A DNA stretch of 64,000 nucleotides from an uncultured Prevotellaceae bacterium. GTDB lineage: Bacteria > Bacteroidota > Bacteroidia > Bacteroidales > Bacteroidaceae. Under the pieces are notes generated by a model. The model was not told the DNA's origin and made no database searches. It saw only the letters and a program-made list of their open reading frames with translations. The position numbers and the translations under genes are program-made. Location: NCBI GenBank assembly GCA_902786665.1, contig CADADN010000016.1:1-64000 (forward strand), given 5' to 3'. Within the stretch, counting starts at the first letter, position 1. Each line of letters begins with the position of its first letter. Positions 1-7,994 of this stretch are shown in pieces.

Positions 1-279
1 CATCTGGAACTGCCCCCTCCACTCGGTGGGGTGGTCGGCAATCCACAGCCCGGCGAACTCCTCCTGGAACTTGTCCTTTTCGTTGATGTCGTAGTAGGCT
101 CGGAGCATGCTCAGGAACACGCTCTTGCCGAAGCGGCGCGGACGAACGAGGAAGAGGAAGTTGTCCGTCTCCTCCATCACGGGGATGTATTTTGTCTTGT
201 CCACAAAATACTTACCCTCCTTCCTTACCTGGCGGAAGTCGGAGATGCCGTAGGGCAGCAGCTTGATTTTTTCCATCAT
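1..279 (-). CDS. AAA-ATPase / PD-(D/E)XK nuclease-like protein, N-terminal part (runs off window)
   Basis: Reading leftwards from ATG 279, the frame is open to the window edge (93 codons). It begins MMEKIKLLPYGISDF and contains 'GKYFVDKTKYI' followed by a Walker-A-like 'RPRRFGKS' and 'LRAYYD'. This is the N-terminal signature of the Bacteroidetes AAA-ATPase-like family (PF09820) usually fused to a C-terminal DUF1703 PD-(D/E)XK nuclease domain. A full-length relative sits at 16231-17799. The C-terminal part lies outside the window, so nuclease residues cannot be checked. The biological role of the family is not established. ATG 276 is an equally possible start. Confidence 0.85.
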   Translation of the reverse strand, partial: MMEKIKLLPYGISDFRQVRKEGKYFVDKTKYIPVMEETDNFLFLVRPRRFGKSVFLSMLRAYYDINEKDKFQEEFAGLWIADHPTEWRGQFQM

Positions 280-690
280 TCTCGTTCTTTGCGAGCAAAG
301 ATAATGTAAAAATGTCATTCTTGCAAATAAAAAATTTGGAAACAGTGAAATGATGACAGCATTCACACCATGCCACGGATGTAAAGTCCATAGCGCATAT
401 AGCCCTTTCAGTCCTAAAAGTCCGTAGACAATCACATTTCTGACTTAAAGAAACACTGACGTGCGCAACTTGTCCCCCGAAGTCGTAGGGGCGGGTCTTG
501 TGCCCGCCCGAAAGATGTGTCGCCATCCGGATCCATGGAGAGTTGTCGAAGACCCTCGACCATAAGGTATTACTTGGAGGCCTTTCAGTTGTTTTTACTT
601 AAGTTTCGGAAGTTCGGTTATATTGATATTCAATTATTTATAGTAGATTCTTAAAAGATCCATGGATAACCAAACGATGATACCATCAAA
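280..690. other. non-coding stretch with one GC-rich palindromic repeat
   Basis: I see no convincing gene here. Short open frames lack family signatures and run through repeats. The stretch holds the 25-bp GC-rich repeat at 486-510 and, near 594-612, a motif (ACTTAAGTTTCGGAAGTT) that recurs in inverted orientation at the ends of the tandem repeat downstream. Confidence 0.5.
486..510 (+). repeat. REP-like 25-bp GC-rich palindromic element, copy 1
   Basis: The 25-bp sequence starts TAGGGGCGGGTCTTG and ends TGCCCGCCCG. It can fold as GGGCGGG...CCCGCCC around a short loop. Identical 25-mers occur at 26454-26478 in the same orientation, inside a coding region, and at 32057-32081 in the opposite orientation. 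Three exact copies in 64 kb suggest a dispersed repeat family. Confidence 0.8.
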
Positions 691-696
691 ATGCCT

Positions 697-1343
697 CCGT
701 TTGTGAGAATTTTTTACTTCATTCTTGATTTGTTATATCTTGGTTTGATGTTGAATGAACCCCGAAGGGCCCGAAGGGGTGGACAGAATGTCAACTTCAT
801 ACCGTTGCTCTGTCACCCCTTCGGGGTTGTTGATTTCATATCACCGTCAAGCAGGGGTTGCGCTTCGCTCCACCACCTGCCTGTGGTCGTCCCAGCCCTT
901 CGGGCTTCACTTCACAACCAGTTGCCATACAAAACAAATTACAGTTTTGTAAGGCATTTTTACTTCCGAAACTTAAGTCTTAATTTGTGAGTTTTTTAAC
1001 TTCATACTTGATTTTTATATCTTGGTTTGATGTTGAACGAACCCCGAAGGGGTGGACAGAGTACAGGCAGGCGGTGGAGTGCGAAGCACGGAACCCCTGC
1101 TAAAAGCATAGTGGGGCAACAACCCCGAAGGGGTGGCAGAATGACAACTTCATATCGTTGCTCTGTCACCCCTTCGGGGTTGTTGATTTCATATCGCCGT
1201 CAAGCAGGGGTTACGCTTCGCTCCACCACCTGCCTGTGGTCGTCCCAGCCCTTCGGGCTTCACTTCACAACCAGTTGCCATACAAGATAAATTACAGTTT
1301 TGTAAGGCAATTTTACTTCCGAAACTTAAATTTTTATATTCCG
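697..1343. repeat. two imperfect tandem copies of a ~290-360-bp GC-palindrome-rich element
   Basis: Copy 1 spans about 697-983 and copy 2 about 984-1343. Both start with a TTTGTGAG..TTTT..ACTTCAT..TTGAT segment and contain ACCCCGAAGGGGT and CAGCCCTTCGGGCTT palindromes. Both end CAGTTTTGTAAGGC and then TTACTTCCGAAACTTAA. Copy 2 carries about 70 bp extra (roughly 1057-1140) that includes a second ACCCCGAAGGGGT motif. The open frames across it are peptides forced by the repeat rather than genes. I think it is a non-autonomous dispersed repeat; no transposase is present. Confidence 0.75.
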
Positions 1344-1485
1344 TATCGGAGATTTATTAAGGACGGGTGCAAGACCGGCCCCTACTTTGTCACATCAAGC
1401 AATATTGTATGTCCACGGGGTGAATGATATCGGAAAAGCACATCAAAAACTCCGTCCCCTCTATAATCCATTCTCTGATGAAAAA

Positions 1486-1511
1486 GGCGGCTTCCTATGA
1501 GGGAAGCCGCC
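1486..1511 (-). terminator. rho-independent terminator on minus strand
   Basis: GGCGGCTTCC and GGAAGCCGCC form a perfect 10-bp stem with a 6-nt loop. Read on the minus strand it is followed by TTTTT. It lies about 290 bp beyond the mscL stop codon and is the first strong terminator downstream of that gene. Confidence 0.7.
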
Positions 1512-1721
1512 AGGTATGCGCTAAAAGAATAGCGATATCTTACTCAATTTTCGCTAGTAAGGGAAAAAGAGGCGTGAAGAGGGTTTGAATAAGCATGGGA
1601 ACATCATTTCCCCCAAAAGGTAGTAAAGTGAACATCTGAGCTTCGCTCGATTGTCGGTTGCGTCTTGGTAGAGCAAGCATGCTTGACTTTGCACTCGACT
1701 TGCACGACATTCGTCCCTTTA

Positions 1722-1799
1722 ACTCCCCTTTAACTCCCCTTTAACTTCTCTTTAACTTCTCTTTAACTCCAAAAAGATGAGCGAATGCGAAACTTGAGT
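1722..1799 (+). repeat. CTTTAACTCC tract followed by GAGCGAATGCGAAACTTGAG motif
   Basis: Five 10-12-nt repeats of the type CCCTTTAACT lead into AAAAAGATGAGCGAATGCG and AAACTTGAGT, ending just past the mscL stop. The same composite is found in the opposite orientation at 15830-15945. This marks a dispersed intergenic repeat of unknown function. Confidence 0.6.
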
Positions 1800-1802
1800 T
1801 TC

Positions 1803-2210
1803 TTATTTCTTCTTCAGCAGGTCGCGGATTTCAGTGAGGAGCTCTTCCTGTGTGGGTCCAGCAGGTGCAGCGGGCTCTTCCTTCTTCGGCATCAACTTGT
1901 TCATAGCTTTGACCATCAAGAAGATACAGAATGCGATGATGAGGAAGTCGATAATGTTTTGTATGAATGCACCATACTTGAGTGTGGCTCCTGCGATAGG
2001 CTCGCCGCCATCCACTGCGGGCAGCATCATCTTGTACTCCAGACCGGACAGGTCGATGCCGCCGGTCAACATGCCGATGAATGGCATCAACACGTCATCC
2101 ACCAAGGATGTGACGATTTTTCCGAACGCACCGCCGATGATCACACCGACAGCCATGTCCATCACGTTGCCCTTCATGGCAAACTCTTTGAATTCTTTAA
2201 TAAATCCCAT
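1803..2210 (-). CDS. mscL: large-conductance mechanosensitive channel
   Basis: This 135-residue protein matches MscL in length and layout. It has an N-terminal amphipathic helix ([19 protein letters not shown]), a TM1 with the conserved glycine-rich '[24 protein letters not shown]', a periplasmic loop, TM2 (about residues 80-105, [18 protein letters not shown]), and a C-terminal Glu/Lys helix after an Ala/Pro linker. MscL opens under membrane tension to release solutes during hypo-osmotic shock. It is encoded alone and divergently from gap. Confidence 0.97.
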   Translation of the reverse strand: MGFIKEFKEFAMKGNVMDMAVGVIIGGAFGKIVTSLVDDVLMPFIGMLTGGIDLSGLEYKMMLPAVDGGEPIAGATLKYGAFIQNIIDFLIIAFCIFLMVKAMNKLMPKKEEPAAPAGPTQEELLTEIRDLLKKK

Positions 2211-2561
2211 AATCTTATAAATTTAATAATTGAAAAAAAAGTGATTCCTTATTTCTTCTGTACGATGAGAAGAGGTGCTTTTTTGCACTTATGGCACCCA
2301 TTTTGTCATGTACATTTAGCAATCTTACATTTCCAAGAGGCGGTTTTCACGTTTTTTCCCATTTCCACCTCCAATTTTATATTTTTTAAATCTCGATTAT
2401 GATGCAAAATTAGAAAAAAAATTGTAACTTTGCACGCAAATAAGAAAAAAAATGTCTCAAGGGGTCATTTTTTTGATGACAATCATCTTTCAAGGCATTG
2501 AAAAGAACAATTAGAAAAGAATATATATTTTTCAACCTTTTAATAAATTTAAGTAACACAA
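2211..2561. other. divergent promoter region between mscL and gap
   Basis: This 351-bp AT-rich stretch holds no gene. On the plus strand it contains a TAnnTTTG box at 2425-2432, which would give gap a leader of about 120 nt. I find no equally clear box for mscL on the minus strand. Confidence 0.6.
2425..2432 (+). promoter_or_regulatory. Bacteroidetes -7 box for gap
   Basis: TAACTTTG fits the TAnnTTTG consensus of the Bacteroidetes primary sigma factor. The expected upstream TTTG is not obvious, so this is a partial match. Confidence 0.5.
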
Positions 2562-3590
2562 ATGATTAAAATTGCTATTAACGGATTCGGCCGCATCGGT
2601 CGTCTCGCTTTCCGTCAGATGTTTGAGGCTGATGGCTATGAGGTAGTTGCTATCAATGACTTGACCAGCCCGAAAATGCTCGCTCACCTGCTCAAGTATG
2701 ACACTTGCCAGGGTGGTTTCGCCGGAAGGTTCGGTGAGAACAAGCACACTGTAGAGGCTACAGAAAACTCCATCATCGTTGATGGTAAGGAAATCACCAT
2801 CTATGCAAAGCCCAACGCAGCTGAACTGCCTTGGGGTGAGCTCGGTGTTGACGTCGTCCTCGAGTGCACTGGTTTCTACACCTCCAAGGAGAAGTCAATG
2901 GCTCACATCAACGCTGGTGCCAAGAAAGTCGTTATCTCCGCTCCTGCTGGCAACGACCTGCCCACCATCGTTTACAACGTGAACCATGACAAGCTGACTC
3001 CTGCCGACACCATCATCTCTGCAGCTTCCTGCACCACCAACTGCTTGGCTCCCATGACGAAGGCTTTGAACGACTACGCTCCAATTCAGAGCGGCATCAT
3101 GACCACCGTACACGCTTACACTGGCGACCAGATGATTCTCGACGGTCCTCAGCGCAAGGGTGATGTGCAGCGTGCTCGTGCCGGTGCTCAGAACATCGTG
3201 CCCAACTCAACAGGTGCTGCCAAGGCCATCGGTCTTGTGATTCCCGAGCTTAATGGCAAGCTTATCGGTGCTGCACAGCGCGTTCCCACCGCAACTGGTT
3301 CCACCACCATTCTGCACGCTGTCGTGAAGAAGGACGAAGTGACCGTTGAGGGTATCAATGCCGCTATGAAGGCACAGGCCAACGAGTCATTCGGCTACAC
3401 AGAGGAGAAGCTCGTCAGCTCCGACATCGTCGGCATGCGCTTCGGCTCACTCTTCGATGCCAACCAGACCATGGTTTCAAAGATTGCTGAGGGTGAATAC
3501 CTCGTGCAGGTTGTTTCTTGGTATGACAACGAGAACTCCTACACTTCACAGATGGTACGCACCATCAAGTGCCTCGCCGAACTCAAATAA
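2562..3590 (+). CDS. gap: glyceraldehyde-3-phosphate dehydrogenase, type I
   Basis: The 342-residue protein starts [20 protein letters not shown], the NAD-binding Rossmann motif. It has the active-site signature [12 protein letters not shown] with nucleophile Cys157 and the C-terminal '[16 protein letters not shown]' typical of class I GAPDH. It oxidatively phosphorylates glyceraldehyde-3-phosphate in glycolysis. Length and all signature motifs are normal. It is monocistronic, with a strong terminator 25 bp after the stop. Confidence 0.98.
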   Translation: MIKIAINGFGRIGRLAFRQMFEADGYEVVAINDLTSPKMLAHLLKYDTCQGGFAGRFGENKHTVEATENSIIVDGKEITIYAKPNAAELPWGELGVDVVLECTGFYTSKEKSMAHINAGAKKVVISAPAGNDLPTIVYNVNHDKLTPADTIISAASCTTNCLAPMTKALNDYAPIQSGIMTTVHAYTGDQMILDGPQRKGDVQRARAGAQNIVPNSTGAAKAIGLVIPELNGKLIGAAQRVPTATGSTTILHAVVKKDEVTVEGINAAMKAQANESFGYTEEKLVSSDIVGMRFGSLFDANQTMVSKIAEGEYLVQVVSWYDNENSYTSQMVRTIKCLAELK

Positions 3591-3614
3591 TCCGGCTTGT
3601 AGCAACAATACATT

Positions 3615-3644
3615 GAAAGCCGCCTGGGATGCCAGGCGGCTTTC
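3615..3644 (+). terminator. rho-independent terminator after gap
   Basis: GAAAGCCGCCTGG and CCAGGCGGCTTTC form a perfect 13-bp stem with a GATG loop, followed by TTGG. It lies 24 bp past the gap stop codon. Confidence 0.85.
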
Positions 3645-3654
3645 TTGGTGATGA

Positions 3655-3735
3655 GGGTTTTAGGAGATTCTAGGAAGTCCTAGGAAGTCCTAGGAAGTTC
3701 TAGGAAGTCCTAGGTAATCCTAGGAGGTTCTAGGG
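3655..3735. repeat. 10-bp tandem CTAGGAAGTN repeats at the 3' end of rsr
   Basis: About eight degenerate copies of a 10-bp unit (TTCTAGGAAG / TCCTAGGAAG) fill the gap-rsr intergenic region up to the rsr stop. A longer array of the same unit lies on the other side of rsr at about 5310-5430. Units are too short and spacer-free for a CRISPR. Confidence 0.85.
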
Positions 3736-3740
3736 GCTCT

Positions 3741-5246
3741 CTAAATCTGCACCCTGTTGATGAGAGTCAGTGCGTTCTTGCCGTCGTCGATGGCAGCGAG
3801 GACATCGAAGATGCGGTCGCTCCAACCAGCAATGAGATAGACACCCTCGTCGGTGATGCGCAGCGGCGATTGGCCGTAGCCTGCGAGGTCGAAGAGGTAG
3901 AGCCTGGCTTGTGGAGCCATCTTCTTGTAAGCCATCCAGGAAGCCTTGAGGCTCTTGTCGCTGCGTGTGCTGTCCCACATCTGCAAGTCGGTGAACATCA
4001 TTACCTTGTCCATTTGAATCTTGTGGCTGATGAGCCAGTCGATGACCTTGTGGCCGTTGGTGCTGTAACCCACCTCGCCCTCCATTCTGCGGAGTTGGCT
4101 GGTAGCCATCAGGATGTTGTCGGCAGGCATGTTGACAGCCTTCCAAGTGTCACCGAAGATACCGGCAATCACTTGATGGCAGCGGCTCTTGAGCAGCATG
4201 GACAGCAAGAGGCCGATGTCGTAGTATTGGACGGTGCTCCTCGGGCTGATGGATTGCCACATGGAACCAGAGACGTCGGAGGCAAGCAACACGCGGGTGT
4301 TCTCGTCGAAGCCCTTGATGTTGGCGGCGGAGTGCCTTACGGCAGCCTCCAGAGCAGACATCACAGCCTGGGTGTGGAGGGAGTTCACCTTCTCCATCTC
4401 GCGATAGGCAGAGAGGTAACGGAAGGGCAGCTGCTTCGACTTGGCCACTTGGGCGGGGTCGGAGAGTCGTCGGTTGACGACCATCATTGCAGCACGTGAC
4501 ACGTCGGCCTCGAGCAGGTTGCGCAGGTTGCGCATCAGGGCCATGTAACCCAGCTTGCCGCTGGCTACCAGCTCCTCCCACTTTGCCTGGAAGGCCTTGC
4601 GGCGCTCAGCGTCGTTCTCGAAGTGCTGCTGGCCCAGGGCCGAAAGCTCAGTCTCCCAGGTGTAAGGCACAGACAACTGCTGGCTTGCAATCATGTCGAA
4701 CAAGAATTGCTGTTGCTCGTCCTTGGCCTTGGGGTGTACGACAAAGAGGGCGTCACGCAGCTTCACCGAGATGTTGTCGCGGTCGTACTTGGCAAACTGA
4801 TACTCGTCGAAGTGGTTGAAAGCCTGTTGGAGACCCTTCTGCAACTGGCGTGACAACTTGTTGAGCTTCTTGTGAGCGTCACGAGAGGGGTTGCGCCATT
4901 GATAGCACATCAGCAACTCCATGATCTCGTCGGCACGCTGCACGGTCTTCTCTACGGCACGGGCAACGAGGTCGTCGCCGTTGTGCACCTTCGCCAACTC
5001 CACCAGCAACAGCAAGGGGATGCTGCGAAGATGCATCTCGGTGCGGGTGTACACTGCGAGCCGAGCCACGAACTCTGGCGATACCTTGCCCACCAGGTTG
5101 GCGATGCGCTCCACGCGCTCGTCACGCTTCTCATAGAACAGGTCGCTGAGCGATGCGGTGACTACGGCGGTGTAAAGCTCCAACTCAGGAGTCATGGCGT
5201 AAGCCTGGGCACCCTCGTGGTTCATCACGAGGCCTGCCATCTTCAA
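3741..5246 (-). CDS. rsr: Ro60/TROVE-domain RNA-binding protein
   Basis: The 501-residue protein carries an N-terminal HEAT-repeat-like TROVE domain (roughly residues 15-310: 'LYTAVVTASLSDLFYEK', 'RLAVYTRTEMHLRSIPLLLL', 'MCYQWRNPSRDAHKKL'). A C-terminal von Willebrand A-like domain has the MIDAS motif DVSGSM at about residue 324 plus 'MMFTDLQMWDS'. Ro60 is a ring-shaped protein that binds misfolded RNAs in its cavity and Y RNAs on its outer face; in bacteria Y RNA can tether it to an exoribonuclease (known for Deinococcus). A Y-RNA-like locus lies 200 bp upstream on the same strand. Flanking 10-bp repeats bound the gene on both sides. Start 5246 is the first ATG; the second, two codons in, is also possible. 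Confidence 0.95.
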   Translation of the reverse strand: MKMAGLVMNHEGAQAYAMTPELELYTAVVTASLSDLFYEKRDERVERIANLVGKVSPEFVARLAVYTRTEMHLRSIPLLLLVELAKVHNGDDLVARAVEKTVQRADEIMELLMCYQWRNPSRDAHKKLNKLSRQLQKGLQQAFNHFDEYQFAKYDRDNISVKLRDALFVVHPKAKDEQQQFLFDMIASQQLSVPYTWETELSALGQQHFENDAERRKAFQAKWEELVASGKLGYMALMRNLRNLLEADVSRAAMMVVNRRLSDPAQVAKSKQLPFRYLSAYREMEKVNSLHTQAVMSALEAAVRHSAANIKGFDENTRVLLASDVSGSMWQSISPRSTVQYYDIGLLLSMLLKSRCHQVIAGIFGDTWKAVNMPADNILMATSQLRRMEGEVGYSTNGHKVIDWLISHKIQMDKVMMFTDLQMWDSTRSDKSLKASWMAYKKMAPQARLYLFDLAGYGQSPLRITDEGVYLIAGWSDRIFDVLAAIDDGKNALTLINRVQI

Positions 5247-5303
5247 AATCGAATCGAACTTTATCTTCGTAACATTTTAAATGGTTAAACTTTTATTTTA
5301 GAC

Positions 5304-5430
5304 CAGGAGGGCTTGAGAGATTCTGGGAGATTTCTAGGAGATTCTAGGAAATTCTAGGAAGTTCTAGGAAATTCTAGGAAGTTCTAGGAAGTTCTAGGAA
5401 GTTCTAGGAAGTTCTAGGAAGTTCTAGGAA
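5304..5430. repeat. 10-bp tandem GTTCTAGGAA array upstream of rsr
   Basis: More than ten copies of GTTCTAGGAA (with GATTCTAGGA and AATTCTAGGA variants) lie between the Y-RNA locus and the rsr start, so they would be part of the rsr leader if the two are co-transcribed. Copies nearest the Y RNA are nearly perfect; those nearest rsr are degenerate. Confidence 0.9.
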
Positions 5431-5449
5431 AACCATCAATATCCAGAGG

Positions 5450-5622
5450 TATCACGATAGTGGCGAGGCAACAGGCGAAAAGACGCCTTATTTCTCTACC
5501 GTTGAGCTACAGGGCCATGGGTATTGTCTTTTTTGCGGCCCCGGCTGGAGTCGAACCAGCATCTTTGTATTGAATGTACACTGCGAAGTATGTCTTCTCT
5601 ACGGCACTCGCCTTATCGTGAA
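5450..5622 (-). ncRNA. Y RNA (YrlA-like) with circularly permuted tRNA-mimic domain
   Basis: The ends pair as a long interrupted stem: TCACGATA..GGCGAG (5621-5607) with CTCGCC..TATCGTGA (5467-5452). This corresponds to the Ro-binding helix of Y RNAs. Inside, a T-arm (GCTGG-TTCGACT-CCAGC) is followed by CGGGGCC, then an A-rich loop, then GGCCCTG and a D-arm (TAGCTCAACGGTAGAG). GGCCCTG and CGGGGCC form a 7-bp acceptor-like stem, so the tRNA halves occur in permuted order and the Ro stem replaces the anticodon arm. Bacterial YrlA RNAs are known to mimic tRNA in this way. Position next to rsr on the same strand supports the call. Exact ends are inferred from pairing. Confidence 0.8.
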
Positions 5623-5702
5623 AAGGTGGGGGGCTACGGTCGCCAGGGAGTATTGGATTTAGAGTGTCGAAGTATCCCTGTGCTACGGCACAGCCACCTT
5701 GT
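5623..5702 (-). ncRNA. upstream degenerate Y-RNA copy
   Basis: AAGGTGG (5700-5694) pairs with CCACCTT (5629-5623), enclosing about 78 nt with a perfect CTGTGC-CGTA-GCACAG hairpin. It shares GTGCCGTAG-N7-ATACTTCG and a following 13/17-matching segment ending CAATAC with the full Y RNA immediately downstream. It lacks the T-arm, acceptor and D-arm parts. I read it as a diverged tandem duplicate, either a second short Y RNA or the 5' domain of one transcript. Confidence 0.6.
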
Positions 5703-5750
5703 TTTTCTCTTTTCAATCTTTCAAAGACCGTTCTTGTCTTGTTTCGATTG

Positions 5751-5758
5751 CAAAGGTA
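5751..5758 (-). promoter_or_regulatory. -7 box for the Y-RNA/rsr transcription unit
   Basis: On the minus strand TACCTTTG matches TAnnTTTG, about 50 nt upstream of the first Y-RNA stem. I cannot see a good TTTG at the -33 position. Confidence 0.55.
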
Positions 5759-5879
5759 GGAAGGTGCTCCGCAGTGAATTTGCGTAACGAAAAAAAAGTT
5801 TCAAAAAAAATATCTTTTCCTCTTTTTTCTTGTCAAAATACTGTCATGTCTTGCCCAATTGCCGTTTTTCCCACCTAAA

Positions 5880-5911
5880 TTTGCACGTTTCGGAAAAAAA
5901 ACGTAATTTTG
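5880..5911 (+). promoter_or_regulatory. promoter of miaA operon
   Basis: TTTG (5880-5883), a 20-nt spacer and TAATTTTG (5904-5911) give a full Bacteroidetes promoter match 35 bp before the miaA ATG. Confidence 0.7.
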
Positions 5912-5945
5912 CCTGTCAACGAAAAAAACTTAGCCCTTGCCACCC

Positions 5946-6917
5946 ATGATCACCATTCTCGGTCCCACAGCCAGCGGAAAAACCCGACTCGCTGCCACTC
6001 TCGCCGCCGACATCGACGCCGAGGTCATCAGCGCCGACAGCAGGCAGGTGTACCGTCGCATGGACATCGGGACCGGCAAGGACCTTGACGACTACGTGGT
6101 GGATGTGAAGCGCGTGGCATGCCATCTTGTCGACATCTGCGAGCCCGGCACCCGATACAACGTCTATGAATACCAGCGCGACTTCCTCCAGGCCTACGCC
6201 GACATCACCTCCAGGGGAAAGCGAGTGGTGCTCTGCGGAGGCACCGGTCTATACCTTGAAGCCGTGCTCAAGGGATATCATCTCTCCCCAGTGCCGCAAA
6301 ACGCCGAACTAAGGCAAAGACTGGAAGGGAAGACCCTCGCCGAACTCACCGTCCTCCTGGCAGAGCTCAAGCGCCGCAACGGTTCCACCATGCACAACAC
6401 CACCGACGTGGACACCGCCCAGCGTGCCATCCGTGCCATAGAAATCGAGGAATACAACCTGGAGCATCCCGTGGATGACAGATTCTTCCCCCAACTCCAA
6501 TCTCTTGTCATAGGGGTGGACATCGAACGGGAAGAGCGCCGCCGCCGCATCACCCACCGCCTCAGACAAAGGCTTGATGAAGGGATGGTGGACGAGGTGC
6601 GCCAACTACTCGACAGCGGGATTCCAGCGGAAAACCTCATCTACTATGGCTTGGAGTACAAGTACGTCACCGAATACGTCATCGGGAAAATCACCTTTGA
6701 CGAGATGTTCACACAACTCGAAATCGCCATACACCAATTTGCCAAAAGGCAGATGACATGGTTCAGGGGCATGGAGCGAAGAGGCACCGTCATCCACTGG
6801 ATTGACTACGACCTTCCCCTGCAAGAGAAAGTGGAGGCCGTAAAACGGCTCGCCGCCAACCATGCACCCTCAGACATCACATCACCATCACCATCAAAAG
6901 ACCAAGACCATGGCTGA
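5946..6917 (+). CDS. miaA: tRNA dimethylallyltransferase
   Basis: The roughly 320-residue protein has the P-loop 'GPTASGKT', 'SADSRQVYRRMDIGT' (substrate-binding Asp and Thr region), 'HHLVD'-equivalent 'CHLVDICEPG', 'GGTGLYLEAVLKG', and the C-terminal 'QFAKRQMTWFRG' motif. MiaA adds the dimethylallyl group to N6 of A37 in tRNAs reading UNN codons. ATG 5946 is preferred over the in-frame TTG 9 bp upstream because the conserved start is MITILGPT. Its 3' end overlaps the following lipid kinase by 8 bp, so the two are probably co-transcribed. Confidence 0.95.
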   Translation: MITILGPTASGKTRLAATLAADIDAEVISADSRQVYRRMDIGTGKDLDDYVVDVKRVACHLVDICEPGTRYNVYEYQRDFLQAYADITSRGKRVVLCGGTGLYLEAVLKGYHLSPVPQNAELRQRLEGKTLAELTVLLAELKRRNGSTMHNTTDVDTAQRAIRAIEIEEYNLEHPVDDRFFPQLQSLVIGVDIEREERRRRITHRLRQRLDEGMVDEVRQLLDSGIPAENLIYYGLEYKYVTEYVIGKITFDEMFTQLEIAIHQFAKRQMTWFRGMERRGTVIHWIDYDLPLQEKVEAVKRLAANHAPSDITSPSPSKDQDHG

Positions 6918-7845
6918 CAACAGCAACAAATGGGGCATCATCTTCTGCCCCAAGAGCGGAACATTCAGACCACAAGCCAAGTGGGAGAAAGTGGAGAAAT
7001 GCCTCAAGGAAAAAGGCATAGAATATGACTTTGTGCAAAGCGAGAACTCCAGCAGCGTGGAGCGGTTGGTCAAGATGATGGTGAGCAACGGCTACAAGAC
7101 ACTCGTCATCGTGGGAGGCGACTCCGCTCTCAACGAAGCCGTCAACTGTCTCATGTCGGTGCCCAAGGCAGAGCGCGACACCATCTCCCTCGGCGTCATC
7201 CCCAATGGGCTGATGAACGACTTCGCCCATTTCTGGGGCATCAAGGACAACGATGTGGAGGCGTGTGTCGACATGATACTGAACAAGCGGGTGAGAAGCA
7301 TCGACATGGGTTGCATCCGCTACACCAATGAAAAAGGAGAGAAGTGCCACCGCTATTTCCTCAACTGCCTCAGCATCGGCCTGGTGGCGTCGGTCATCAA
7401 GCAAAGGAGGATGGCCAGCGGGTCTTTTGGTTGGAGGAAACTCGCTTTCATCCCATCATCCTTGCTCATGATCTTCCATAGGCTGGAGTACAAGATGAAG
7501 TTGCGCATCAACAGCGATGTCATCGACAGGAAGGTGATGACGGTCTGCATCGGCAACGCACAAGGATATGGCTTCACCCCCAACGCCGTGCCCTACAACG
7601 GTCTGCTCGACGTCTCCGTCGTCTATCACCCAGAGGTGGTGCAACTCCTGGAAGGACTATATCTCTTGTATAGTGGGAAAATCCTCAACCACCGCAGCGT
7701 GCATCCTTACCGCACCAGGGAGATCCTGGTGGACAAGGCCGAGCGGGCACTCGTGGGTGTGGACGGCCGAATCATGAAGACACCGGTGGGAGCCTTCCGC
7801 GTCAATGTGGAGCAAGAGGTGCTGCAATTTATCATACCGGAGTAG
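6910..7845 (+). CDS. diacylglycerol kinase-family lipid kinase
   Basis: The 311-residue protein has the DAGK catalytic fold: 'WGIIFCPKSG' at the N terminus and 'VIVGGDSALNEAVN' in place of the usual GGDGTxNE nucleotide-binding loop. It also has 'LGVIPNGLMNDFA' in place of the usual PxGTxNDFA, and a C-terminal beta-sandwich 'GNAQGYGFTPNAVPYNGLLDVSVV'. Members phosphorylate diacylglycerol, sphingoid bases or related lipids; the substrate here is unknown. An upstream in-frame ATG at 6862 would add 16 residues including HHHHH but lies deep in miaA, so ATG 6910 is chosen. Confidence 0.85.
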   Translation: MADNSNKWGIIFCPKSGTFRPQAKWEKVEKCLKEKGIEYDFVQSENSSSVERLVKMMVSNGYKTLVIVGGDSALNEAVNCLMSVPKAERDTISLGVIPNGLMNDFAHFWGIKDNDVEACVDMILNKRVRSIDMGCIRYTNEKGEKCHRYFLNCLSIGLVASVIKQRRMASGSFGWRKLAFIPSSLLMIFHRLEYKMKLRINSDVIDRKVMTVCIGNAQGYGFTPNAVPYNGLLDVSVVYHPEVVQLLEGLYLLYSGKILNHRSVHPYRTREILVDKAERALVGVDGRIMKTPVGAFRVNVEQEVLQFIIPE

Positions 7846-7849
7846 GAGA

Positions 7850-7916
7850 ATTGAGATTTGAGATTTGAGGTTTGAGAATTGAGATTTGAGGTTTGAGATT
7901 TGAGGTTTGAGAATTG
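7850..7916. repeat. 7-nt GAGATTT/GAGGTTT tandem tract
   Basis: About nine repeats of GAGATTTGAGGTTTGAGAATT type lie between the lipid kinase and crp-like genes. Related tracts occur at 25562-25620, 28340-28400, 29486-29580 and 32105-32205, always in intergenic DNA. The tract is followed by GCTTCGCTCAAAGTTAAC. Confidence 0.8.
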
Positions 7917-7994
7917 AAAAGTTATCGCTTCGCTCAAAGTTAACGACAATACTCTGTTTGCACTTGTAGAGATGTCTCATCGTGGCGTGCTTCT

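Noticed and set aside
691-1427. Several 65-99-codon frames in the tandem repeat region
   Set aside because: They follow repeat copies in several frames, lack family motifs and start contexts, and end in palindromes.
3655-5430. CTAGGA repeat arrays as a CRISPR
   Set aside because: Units are 10 bp, tandem and without unique spacers; no cas genes are present.
5450-5622. Intact tRNA gene or permuted tmRNA at the Y-RNA locus
   Set aside because: The tRNA halves are in reversed order with no anticodon arm, so it is not a tRNA gene. A tag-encoding mRNA part is missing and the adjacent rsr gene favours a Y RNA.
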